DNA of 64,000 bases, from the NCBI GenBank assembly GCA_036936605.1, contig JAUPFV010000002.1:124294376-124358375 (forward strand). The letters are read 5' to 3'. This stretch comes from Limnanthes douglasii subsp. nivea. Its lineage: Eukaryota > Streptophyta > Magnoliopsida > Brassicales > Limnanthaceae. Of this stretch, positions 56,126-64,000 are shown piece by piece. A model generated the notes under the pieces. It worked only from the letters and a program-made list of their open reading frames with translations, had not been told where the DNA came from and ran no database searches. How positions within the stretch are numbered: position 1 is the first letter of the stretch; every line of letters starts with the position of its first letter. Made by a program: the position numbers and the translations under genes.

Positions 56126-57950
56126 ATGAATCCGGACAATCCAGAGCTACCACCGGCTTTACTCGAAGTGGTGGAAGAGAACGATGAATACACTGTCGAA
56201 GAGCGTGACAGGCTAAAGTGTGAAATAGAAGCTCTGAGGGAAGAAAAGGCCAATATGGGCGTGAAACAAAAATCCAAAGCATCAGTTGCTCATCACACCG
56301 ATAACCCCAGAGAGTATGGGGCTTCGAAAACTCATGTGAGCACCAAAAAGACTCATGCCAGTTCTAAAAGTCTCACCGGTCCAGGCCTGTGGAGAGTTCT
56401 GACTCGAGCTCAGAATCTTCTGATAGCTCTTCGGACAGCGAGGGAGTTGAAAAATCCTTGTCCTCTAGCAGCGATGAGGGTCGAACCAGAAAAAAGCAAA
56501 AGCAGGTTAAAAAATATTCAAGAAAAAGAGATAGACATGGAAGAATGAAAAGGCATATTGGCAAGGGGTCATCTCATAACCGGAGGCATGTGGACAAGAT
56601 GCTGATGGATCCCTTTGCTTTCCACGATGAACCAGGTATCTTTGCAACTGCCAATGAGGATACTGTGTTCAGTCGTGGAAGGAATTGGAGGCAGTCTCCA
56701 TTATCTTCCAAAATTCTATCCGGAAACCTCCCCAAGAGGTTTGACAGCACCAAAATAGAGAAGTACGATGGCAGTACTGATCCGGACAACCATCTGGAGC
56801 AATTTAAAAATTTTATGATGAACTTTGACGACGATGATAAACTACTTTGTAGGGAATTCTCCCAATCCTTTACGGGGAGTGCTCTGAAATGGTACAACAA
56901 CCTGCCTCAGGGTTGTATTAAAGATTTCGATACGTTTTGGGTGGCCTTTCGAAGGCAGTTCGTAGGGAGTAAAGAGCTGAAGGGCAATGGAGACACAATA
57001 ATCCATTGTGCCCAGGAGCCAAATGAGTCCTTGAAAGAATACATAAGCCGTTTTGTGAACACAAAGAATGGGTTGGCTGATTGCTTCGAACAGGTAGCAA
57101 TAGCATCCCTGAGACAGGGTTTGAACCCAGGCAATCTAGCTAATTCAGTGACCAGAAAGAAGGCCATGACATGGGGAGGGTTGCTGAATCAGGTTGGCAA
57201 ACAAATAAAAGTCGATGAAACAAAGAAAACCAGGGTGCACAAGCAGGTGAGGTCCACCCCAGTGGCACCAACTCCAAATCAAAATCAGTCCGGGAACAAA
57301 GCAAGAGAGACCGGAGAGGGGCATGGTAGGGCAAAAGCTCAGTCTCAGCCAGCAGCTCCTGCTCAGAGTCAGCAATCCAGAAACAAAAGGGGGCCATGGG
57401 TCCAACCGGAGTGGTTCGCAGAGCTCAAAGAAAGTGTGGCCACCATTTTCGATAAAACAAAGGATGAGATGCATTACCGGAGACCGACAATGCTACAGTC
57501 TCCCAGAGAGCATCGCAACAACTCTTTTTGCCAATATCACAATGATATCGGCCATACCACTGATGATTGCATAGCATTGAAACAAGAAGTTCAAAACCTG
57601 ATTGAGAGGGGAAAGCTGGGAGCATACGTTAAAAGAAGAGGAGGCAACAGGCCAGACAACACTCACCGGGTTGGCCCAAGTAATGCTGCCCCGGAGGGGG
57701 CCATGGTTATAGTTGAAAGGTTTGACGTGGAATCTGAATACTTGGATCCTGATCCAACTCGAAACAGAGTGGGTGCTATAGAGGAATGTTCTAGATCGGT
57801 CTCCGGGCTCATTAAGTTTTTTGAGTCGCTTACAATTTTCGGAGGGGACACTATGACAGCTCCTACTGCTTCTTCAAGAAAGAGGCATGTTCATACTTTA
57901 GCCTCCCAGCTAGAAGGAGGCATGACATCTTATCAGTCACCAAACTCAAT
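56126..57950 (+). pseudogene. TE-G gag (one frameshift near its start)
   Basis: ATG at 56126 (MNPDNPELPPALLEVVEEND). After about 80 codons one A is missing in the run at 56366-56369 compared with TE-E and TE-F, and the frame moves to 56389-58260. That frame has a Ser/Asp-rich stretch, basic RTRKKQKQVKKYSRKRDRHG, MLMDPFAFHDEPGIFATANE, the Gag core (KRFDSTKIEKYDGSTDPDNH, SFTGSALKWYNNLPQGCI, TFWVAFRRQFVGSKELKGN, KEYISRFVNTKNGLADCFEQ), a Gln/Ala/Ser-rich linker and a C-x2-H-x4-H-x4-C knuckle FCQYHNDIGHTTDDC (57526-57570). Gag assembles the particle and binds RNA. The slip could be a homopolymer sequencing error. Confidence 0.88.
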
Positions 57951-58463
57951 CCCTTTCATTGTTTTTTATGAAGATGATTTGAGAGACATTGCTGGCCCTC
58001 ATGAGGATGTTGTTGTCATAGGAGCATCTATAGAGGGCAATGAAATAAGACGAATACTGGTGGATACTGGAAGCTCAGCCAATATCCTTTTCCTAACCAC
58101 TTACAAGAAAATGAAAAACCCAGCTGTAATTCAGAATTCGGACAGGTCAATCGTGGGCTTCACGGGCAGCTCAGCAGATGTGATCGGAGAATTCGAAGAA
58201 GAGGTGTTATTGGGCAAGGGCCTTTCAAGAAAATGGTCAGAATACTTTTTATTGTGGTGAATTATCCCACTTGCTATAATGCTATTCTAGGGAGGTCTTG
58301 GCTCTCTAGGATGCATGTAGTGGCTTCAACAGTCCATCAGTGCTTGAAGTATGCTGTTCAGGGACAGGTTGGAGTCGTCCAGAGCAGCCAAAAGATTGCA
58401 AGAGAGTGCTATGCTACTGCCCTGGCTCCTCGAACGCTGGGGGCAGTCCGTATTAATGAACAA
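57951..58463 (+). pseudogene. TE-G protease (one frameshift)
   Basis: Continues the gag frame: FIVFYEDDLRDIAGPHEDVV, then VDTGSSANILFLTTYKKMKN with the catalytic D-T-G (58063-58071). A one-base loss in a C run near 58221 ends this frame at 58260; the distal part (MVRILFIVVNYPTCYNAILG, RSWLSRMHVVASTVHQCLKY, ARECYATALAPRTLGAVRIN) follows in the frame at 58233-58463. Retroviral-type aspartic protease that matures the polyprotein. Confidence 0.85.
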
Positions 58464-58472
58464 TAACAGTTT
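58464..58472 (+). promoter_or_regulatory. PR-RT junction stop TAA CAG TTT in TE-G
   Basis: The frame 58233-58829 codes for the end of protease and start of RT and contains exactly one stop, TAA at 58464-58466, followed by CAG TTT. 77 codons before it and 121 after it are open and conserved with TE-F. The stop therefore looks like part of the design (readthrough or splicing) rather than decay. Confidence 0.8.
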
Positions 58473-59590
58473 GAGGGCCTTTCTGGGGGTGAGGGTGAAA
58501 TTGATGACCCCAGAGAGACCCCTGGAGTATTGATACCGATCGAAGAGGTTGAAACACACTGTTTGGAAGATGGTAAAAGTGTCAAGATAGGGTCTAAGAT
58601 GCCACCGATGTTGAAAAAGGAAATGTTGAAGTTTTTGAAAAACCATCAGCACGTTTTTGCTTGGTGCAATGCTGATGTTACTAGGGTTCCATCAGAACTG
58701 ATATCACACCACCTATCCATTCGGAGATATGTAGCTCCAATAGTTCAAAAAAGAAGAGCTTTTTCCAAAGAAAAGGTTGATGTCATTGTGCAAGAGGTTG
58801 ACAGACTCACAAAAGATGGGGCACATTAAGGAATCTCAATACCCTTTGTGGACTGCCAATCCTGTCTTGGTGAAAAAGAAGAATGGCAAGTGGCGCATGT
58901 GCATTGATTTCACAGATCTCAATAGAGCTTGCCCAAAAGACTTGTATCCGGTCCCCCGGATTGATCAGTTAGTGGACTCTACCTCTGGGAATAAGCTGCT
59001 TTCCTTTATGGATGCCTTCTCCGGGTACAATCAGATTCAAGTAGATCCGAAGGATCAAGAGCATACCATGTTTGTCACTGACAGGGGTCTATATTGCTAT
59101 AAGGTAATGCCATTTGGTTTGAAAAATGCTGGGGCTACTTATCAGAGGTTAGTCAACAAGGCGTTTGCTGATCAAATTGGAAGAAATATGGAAGTATACA
59201 TTGACGACATGATGGTAAAAAGTATAGATGAGCAGTTGCACTTGTCTGATCTCCAAGAAACTTTTGCCAATTTGGTAAAAGTGAATTTGAAATTAAACCC
59301 TGAAAAGTATGTGTTCGGAGTGCAGTCCGGGAAGTTTTTAGGGTATGTCATAAGTGAACATGGAATACAGCCCGATCCGGACCAGCTCAATGCTCTATTC
59401 CAAATGGAGCCTCCTCAAAACATTAAAGAAGTACAGCGGTTAACGGGGAGATTAGCTGCCTTAAACAGATTTATCTCAAGGTCTTCGGACAGGTGTGCTC
59501 TTTTCTTTCAAACTTTGAAGGGTGCAAAGGGATTCGATTGGACCCCGCGGTGTGATGATGCTTTCAATGAAATCAAGAAACACCTGTCCT
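58473..59590 (+). pseudogene. TE-G reverse transcriptase (one frameshift)
   Basis: The leader frame runs to 58829 (PRETPGVLIPIEEVETHCLE, HQHVFAWCNADVTRVPSELI, KEKVDVIVQEVDRLTK), then one extra base near 58808 moves to the frame 58777-59892: NPVLVKKKNGKWRMCIDFTD, RACPKDLYPVPRIDQLVDS, LLSFMDAFSGYNQIQVDPK, KVMPFGLKNAGATYQRLVNK, catalytic box YIDDM (59197-59211) intact, FLGYVISEHGIQPDPDQL, EVQRLTGRLAALNRFISRSS. Copies the element RNA into DNA. All RT motifs are present. Confidence 0.9.
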
Positions 59591-60500
59591 CCCCCAAAAC
59601 TTTGTTCAAACCAGTTGATGGGGAGACTCTCTTTGTATATTTGGCAGTTTCGAGTTGTGCCATCAGTGCTGTGCTGGTAAAGGAGGTCGATGGTCAGCCC
59701 CATCCAGTGTACTACATCAGCAAAATCTTGATAGATGTTGAGAGGTGTTACTTGAAACTTGAAAAATTGGCATTAGCACTGGTGATAGCTGCAAGGAAGA
59801 TGAGGCCTTATTTCCAGGCTCATCCTATCATCGTCCGGACCTCTTTTCCCTTTAAAATGTCCTTCAAAAAGCAGACATTTCGAGCAGAATGACCAAGTGG
59901 TCAGTAGAGTTGGGGGACTTCGACATAGACTTTGCTCCCCGGACAGCAGTCAAAGCCCAAGCTGTGGCTGATTTTCTGGTTGAATTCCACTCCGATAGGG
60001 ATTCAGAGCAAGCTGCTGATATAAAAGATAAGAAAATGTGGATTGTCCGAACAGACGGTGGATCTAGCACTATGGGATGTGGTGCAGGAATATGTTTAAC
60101 TTCCCCATATGGAGACAATATGTACCAGGCTATTTATTTTGCTTTTAGGGCATCTAATAACGAGTCCGAATACGAAGCAGCTATAGCTGGGTTAAAGTTA
60201 GCCTACATTTGTGGGGCTAAAAGGGTCAAGTTGCTAAGTGACTCCCAATTTCTTATCCACCATGCCTTAGGCCAATCTGAGGCTAGAAAGGAGCAGCTTG
60301 TGAAGTATTTACTCCTCCTCAAAAATGAAGCACTTAAATTTAAAGCTGTTGTCTATGAGCATATTCCCCGGGCAGAAAATGAGCTAGCAGACTCATTGGC
60401 AACCATGGCATATACGGAGTCATATCCATGGATCTATGTGCTTGAAAGCCCTTCTATTCAACTTAGTAAGGGTAAAGAAGAGGAAATTTTTGAAATACAC
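59591..60500 (+). pseudogene. TE-G RNase H (one frameshift)
   Basis: The connection region (FKPVDGETLFVYLAVSSCAI, YYISKILIDVERCYLKLEKL) ends with a slip near 59850. The frame at 59889-60680 gives SVELGDFDIDFAPRTAVKAQ, RTDGGSSTMGCGAGICLTSP (first Asp), NNESEYEAAIAGLKLAYICG (Glu), SDSQFLIHHALGQ (Asp) and YEHIPRAENELADSLATMAY (last Asp). The four catalytic acids are all there. Confidence 0.88.
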
Positions 60501-61755
60501 GTGAAACAGCCTCAAGACTGGAGGTTTCCTCTCCTACAATATCTCTCTGATGGTGTCGTGCCTCCAGATAAGTCACAAGCCAGAACGTTGAAACACAAGG
60601 CTCGTGGTTTCATCATATTGAGAGAAGTGTTGTACAAAAAGTCCTATAGTAAACCTCTACTGCGTCGTTTGGGGGGGTGAAGAATCACAAGAAGTCCTCT
60701 CTGAATTACACGATGGTGAGGGGTGAGCCCATTATGGGTTTAGAGCTTTGACGAGAAGAGTTTTACTCTCCGGTTACTATTGGCCATCAATCATGAAAGA
60801 TGCTAAGGAATTGGTAAGAAGGTGTGACCCATTCCAGAGGTACAGCAATAAAATTCATGTACCAGCCATTCCTTCAGAGTCAATTTCTGAGCCCATTCCT
60901 TTTGCTCGGTGGGGATTGGATTTGGTAGGGCCTCTCGTTGTGGCGTGTGAAGGGCGCAAAACTATAATTGTGGCCATTGACTACTTCTCGAAGTGGATAG
61001 AAGCAGCCCATCTGGCAGGGACAACATCAAAAGCTGTCATAAAATTCATTCTGTCCAACATATGTTGCAGATTTGGTGTCCCATAGAAGATAACAACAGA
61101 CAATGGGCCACAGTTCGACAATAGAGAAATGGAGAGCTTCTGTGCCTCAATGGGTATACAGCATTGTTTTTCTTCACCTTTCCACCCACAAGCAAATGGG
61201 CAAGTTGAAGTGGCTAATAGAACTATACTCTCCGGTTTAAAGAAGAATTTGGAAGGGGCTACTAGGAAGTGGCCTAGTTATCTACAAGAAGTCTTGTGGG
61301 CCTACCAGACAACACATGGGGCTGCAACACAAGAATCACCCTTCGCCTTGGTCTATGGGATGGATGCAGTAGCCCCCATAGAGAAGACCCTCCCTTCCTT
61401 TCGTGTTCACAACTTTTCCGAATACGCTAATGAGATGGCAATCAGAAGTCAACTTGATTTGATAGAAGAAAGACGAGTTAAAGCTCACCTTAGAGTTGCA
61501 CACTATCAGAGCTTGATGAGAAGCAGGTTTGCTTCCAAAGTTAAAAGAAGAGATTTCCAACCAGGGGAAAAAGTATTAAGGAAGGTCTTCTTACACACTA
61601 AAGAAAAGCTCTTCGGAAAGCTGGCCCCAACTTGGGAGGGTCCGTATATAGTGGTTGAAAGAATCAAGCCTGGAACTTATTGGTTGGAAGACAAAGATGG
61701 CAGAGTTCTAACTCATCCTTGGAATATTGAGCATCTCCGGATGTACTTGGAATAG
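60501..61755 (+). pseudogene. TE-G integrase (two stops and a slip)
   Basis: The frame 59889-60680 ends in a run of seven G (60669-60676), and a TGA follows at 60725-60727. Frame 60748-61086: RRCDPFQRYSN (sisters CDPCQRY, so one zinc Cys is Phe), VAIDYFSKWIEAAHL (D), then TAG at 61084-61086 where sisters have Gln. TTDNGPQFDNRE (second D) follows, then frame 61129-61755 with NGQVEVANRT (E), EVLWAYQTTHGAATQESPFA, and the GPY/F module WEGPYIVVERIKPGTYWL, ending IEHLRMYLE. No chromodomain. D, D and E are kept. Confidence 0.88.
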
Positions 61756-61801
61756 CACTTGTGTAAATATTTACTTGTTTAAACATCCATGTAAATATTT
61801 G

Positions 61802-61845
61802 GGGGCATACTCTTTCCTCCCTGGTGGCACGGGGAGGTTTTAATG
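61802..61845. promoter_or_regulatory. Conserved 45-bp box (TE-G copy)
   Basis: GGGGCATACTCTTTCC, CTCCCTGGTGGCAC and GGGGAGGTTTTAATG, 47 bp after the integrase stop. CCTCCC and GGGAGG can pair, and the right part is purine-rich. Confidence 0.8.
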
Positions 61846-62332
61846 AGGTGTCCGGGCGGTTGAATAAAATTTGATACCTTCTTCAAAATTTTCTAAGTGT
61901 TTTTAAAGTTTTATCCCTTGTCATACTATCCGGACTGAAATATCTAAGGGCTATTTAAACTCTAGCCGGAGAATTTAAACACTCTCACAATGCAACAACT
62001 AAAGGCTACTTAAACTCTGGCTATCAAAATTAAAACGAACAATGAAAGAAGATGATGGTTGTACAGAACAGAGATATTCATTGAAATAAACAAGTTAAGA
62101 TTACCTTGGCCTTCCAAGGACTTTTAAATAAGTCAAGATACAACACAAAAAGCCTGTCCGAACAAACACCGGACACCATTACAAAAAGAGTTCCTTGGCC
62201 TTCCAAGGACTTTAGTTTGAATAAAAAATAAACAAAGTAAATCATAAGTTAAGGTTGAGCCTTTGAAGATGGCTCACCTTCATCAACCTTCTTCTTTCCC
62301 TTAGGATCATCTTCCTCCCTGTATGGGCTCTC
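61846..62332. other. TE-G spacer between converging genes
   Basis: Includes a diverged duplication (AAGGGCTATTTAAACTCTAG near 61945, AAAGGCTACTTAAACTCTGG near 62000) and the paired hairpins listed separately. No reading frame of interest. Confidence 0.5.
62104..62209 (-). terminator. TE-G paired hairpins after the antisense gene
   Basis: CCTTGG-CCTT-CCAAGG at 62104-62119 and TCCTTGGCCTTCCAAGGA at 62192-62209 (7-bp stem), 88 bp apart. The stems equal those of TE-E; the loop differs (AAGG against ATGG on the antisense-gene strand). Confidence 0.7.
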
Positions 62333-64000
62333 TCAGGTCCTCTCTTCATCATCAGATGAGGACGCACTGGAGACTCCATCCTCTTCGCCCATTGTATGAT
62401 GTGGAAGGTCATCATCGTCTACGTAGAGCCACAAGTCCCCTAGGTTCCTCTTCGGAAATTTTTCATGAAAGAGTAGAACCATGTCAGACTTCACCCTCTC
62501 AAGAAATAGCTCTTCGCTTTTAATCATCTGGTTGGCGTAGGCATTGATCTTGGCATTGATCGTAGCCTCTTGATCCCTTAACAAAGCGGTTTTCTCCTCG
62601 GTAGCCTTGGATGCTGCATTCTCAAGAGCAATCTTGTCAGTAGTAAGGTTGGTGATGATTTTCTCCTTTGCTTTGGTCTCTTCTTTCAAGGCAGTAAGGT
62701 CTTTCTCCACATCGGATAGCTTCTCCCAGAGGTCTCTAATGGTTTCCTCTAGAGTGGCAACCTTTGTGGTGCTTTCCTCCTGATTCCTCTTCAGCTCCTC
62801 GTTTGCTTCCTTTAGCATGTCAGCATTGGCAGTAGCAGTGCGAAGGTCTTCGGACAGCTTTTCCTTCTCAGACTTAAGGTCTTTAATGATGTCTGCTTGA
62901 CCCTGGACTTGTCTCTCCAGTGTGAGTACTGGCTGCACGTTGCTAAGCAAGGAGTGGGCTATGGTGTCCTTTTCACTAGAAACAATGAAAGTCTTACCAT
63001 TGAAGTTGACCGTATTGGAGCTGCTCGAAGGGATGTAAGGCCCTGCAAATTCATCTCTGGGGAGGCTAAGGAAGTATTCACCAAGCTCACCTAGACCGGT
63101 GATGTCCACTTCATCGATGTTGAGATCTCCCCCCTCCACCTCATCGGTATGAAAGTCCCTTGGGATCTCTTCGGCCTGCGTTGGGTCAGAAGGGTCAGCA
63201 TGGAAAGGAGGCTCCGGATCCCGGAGAGCAAGCTCATCTCCCTTTGAAGTCTTTTTCTTCTTGGCTTCCCGGTCTGCGCCTTCACCTTCTTGTTTGCGAA
63301 TCCTCTTGGGAGCCCTTGGAGGTTTTGAGAGATCTGCTTCCTGCCTTTCAGTCTCTTGCTCCACCACTTGCAAGAGAGCAGCATCGATTTGGCTCTGGGC
63401 CGGCCCCTCCGGGTCTGTTGGAGCATCCTTCTCAGCATCACTCGCCACCTTTTTGCCTCTCTTCTTGCCCTTCATTTTACTTGGGGCTTTGGCCCGGCCT
63501 GGCAGGAAGAGTGTCCCATCTGGTTCATGGGACCTCTTAAGCACAGTGTCCGCATAAGGCTGGGTGGTGAGCTCCTCCCAAGTCAGGTCTCTCCGACCTG
63601 TGGTGTTCCACAGGTGAGACCTTGCCAGGTTTCCACTAGTGAAGGCAACATGGAATCGGTTCCCCCATTCCTCAGCAGCCCAGGCATTGATCCTGCCACA
63701 GGTAACCTGTCCGACCTTCAAGTAATCACCGAACTCCTTAGACAGTTCTGTTAAGACAAAAGAGAGACCAGTTAATTTAAACCAACTTAAAGAAGGAAGA
63801 AATGGACAAAGATTTAAAGTGGGAGACTTACGGTCACTCCTCCACCTGCTTCTGAGGAGGCTTGGGTTCTCTCCGGCCTTGATCTTCTTTCCGTTTTCCC
63901 AAGCGCCACTGACGAACAAAAACTGGCTCCTCTATTTGCTCTCAGACTCCAATAGATCATTAACAGCTTTGAAACTGTCCCCCATATTGAAGTGGTAGAA
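62333..64000 (-). pseudogene. TE-G antisense gene, C-terminal two thirds
   Basis: From the right edge the minus strand gives YHFNMGDSFKAVNDLLESE, a TAG (63932-63934), then QFLFVSGAWENGKKIKAGEN (end of the Transposase_28-like region), an 84-nt intron at 63748-63831 (GTAAGT...TTAACAG; a multiple of three, no stop) and EFGDYLKVGQVTCGRINAWA. Then come a basic KAPSKMKGKKRGKK motif, RAPKRIRKQEGEGADREAKK (nuclear-localisation-like), acidic DPTQAEEIPRDFHTDEVEGG, the conserved GPYIPSSSSNTVNFNGKTF, a long coiled coil (about 62910-62500) and an acidic end. Apart from the one stop it is open for about 528 codons, so the gene is real. Role unknown. Confidence 0.85.

Larger units (their letters stand above)
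55606..64000 (+). mobile_element. TE-G: Ty3/gypsy (Tat-like) element, 3' end outside window
   Basis: 5' LTR 55606-56053, primer site, gag-protease, junction stop, RT, RNase H and integrase on the + strand to 61755, then the 45-bp box, paired hairpins and the antisense gene (-) running off the window. This is the best preserved element here: most domains are in long open frames and every catalytic residue I could check is present. It carries single-base slips (about 56366-56369, 58221, 58808, 59850, 60670), two stops (60725-60727, 61084-61086) and loss of one integrase zinc-site Cys. A TSD cannot be tested. Gag and Pol resemble TE-E and TE-F closely, but its LTR differs, so it is a sister subfamily. 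Confidence 0.92.

Noticed and set aside
58201..58260. Programmed frameshift inside TE-G protease
   Set aside because: TE-F has the domain in one frame and TE-E has its slip at a different base, so it is decay or error, not a conserved signal.
55606..64000. Endogenous virus with an envelope gene
   Set aside because: No signal peptide, fusion peptide or membrane-anchor frame lies between integrase and the window end; the extra gene is antisense and coiled-coil.

Overview
The window looks like repeat-rich nuclear DNA from a flowering plant, probably a eudicot; I cannot name the species. The reasons are several Ty3/gypsy LTR retrotransposons of Tat-like organisation (gag-pro-pol on one strand, an extra gene on the opposite strand before the 3' LTR), a decayed Ty1/copia element, a tRNA-derived SINE, a plant-mobile-domain (PMD) gene, AT-rich spacers and spliceosomal introns. 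I found no intact host housekeeping gene, tRNA or rRNA. The whole window reads as heterochromatin-like.

Layout. TE-A (1-9778, +): old gypsy copy with gag, PR, RT, RH and IN remnants, an antisense gene of its own type, an inserted SINE (8728-8944) and a 3' LTR (about 9127-9778). 9779-16000: AT-rich spacer, then a block with a four-exon PMD pseudogene (11843-14407), an array of alternating inverted 14-mers (14736-14997), an unknown 150-residue ORF (15143-15595) and a tiny CPKC-repeat ORF (15842-15955). TE-B (about 16000-25693, -): decayed gypsy element with its antisense gene at 16203-18990. 25694-27200: AT-rich spacer with diverged tandem repeats. TE-C (27210-29350, +): copia remnant. TE-D (29370 to about 33620, -): 3'-truncated gypsy remnant. 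TE-E (34173-53581, -): gypsy element with 379-bp LTRs and a perfect 5-bp target duplication (TCTTC). It is split by TE-F (39231-49576, -), a sister element inserted in the RNase H region with its own perfect duplication (CTAGC). 53587-55605: AT-rich degenerate repeats also seen left of TE-E. TE-G (55606 past the window end, +): related element with a 448-bp 5' LTR, nearly complete gag-pol with a few small lesions, and a well preserved antisense gene.

How the parts work together. In TE-B, E, F and G the LTR promoter drives gag-PR-RT-RH-IN. A second convergent gene on the other strand encodes a protein with a region resembling the 'putative gypsy type transposon' family (Transposase_28) and a coiled-coil C-terminus, with an intron. 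Where visible (E, F, less clearly B) it has its own TATA promoter between the polypurine tract and its ATG. Between the two converging 3' ends lie a conserved 45-bp box and a pair of short hairpins.

The most striking observation is a stop codon at the same place, between protease and reverse transcriptase, in all six gypsy elements. It is followed by CAR and usually a UU-starting codon, which resembles the tobamovirus-type leaky stop context (UAG CAR YYA). This suggests that Gag-Pro and Pol are separated by readthrough, or by splicing as described for Ogre elements, rather than by random decay. All copies here carry lesions; none looks fully competent as read.
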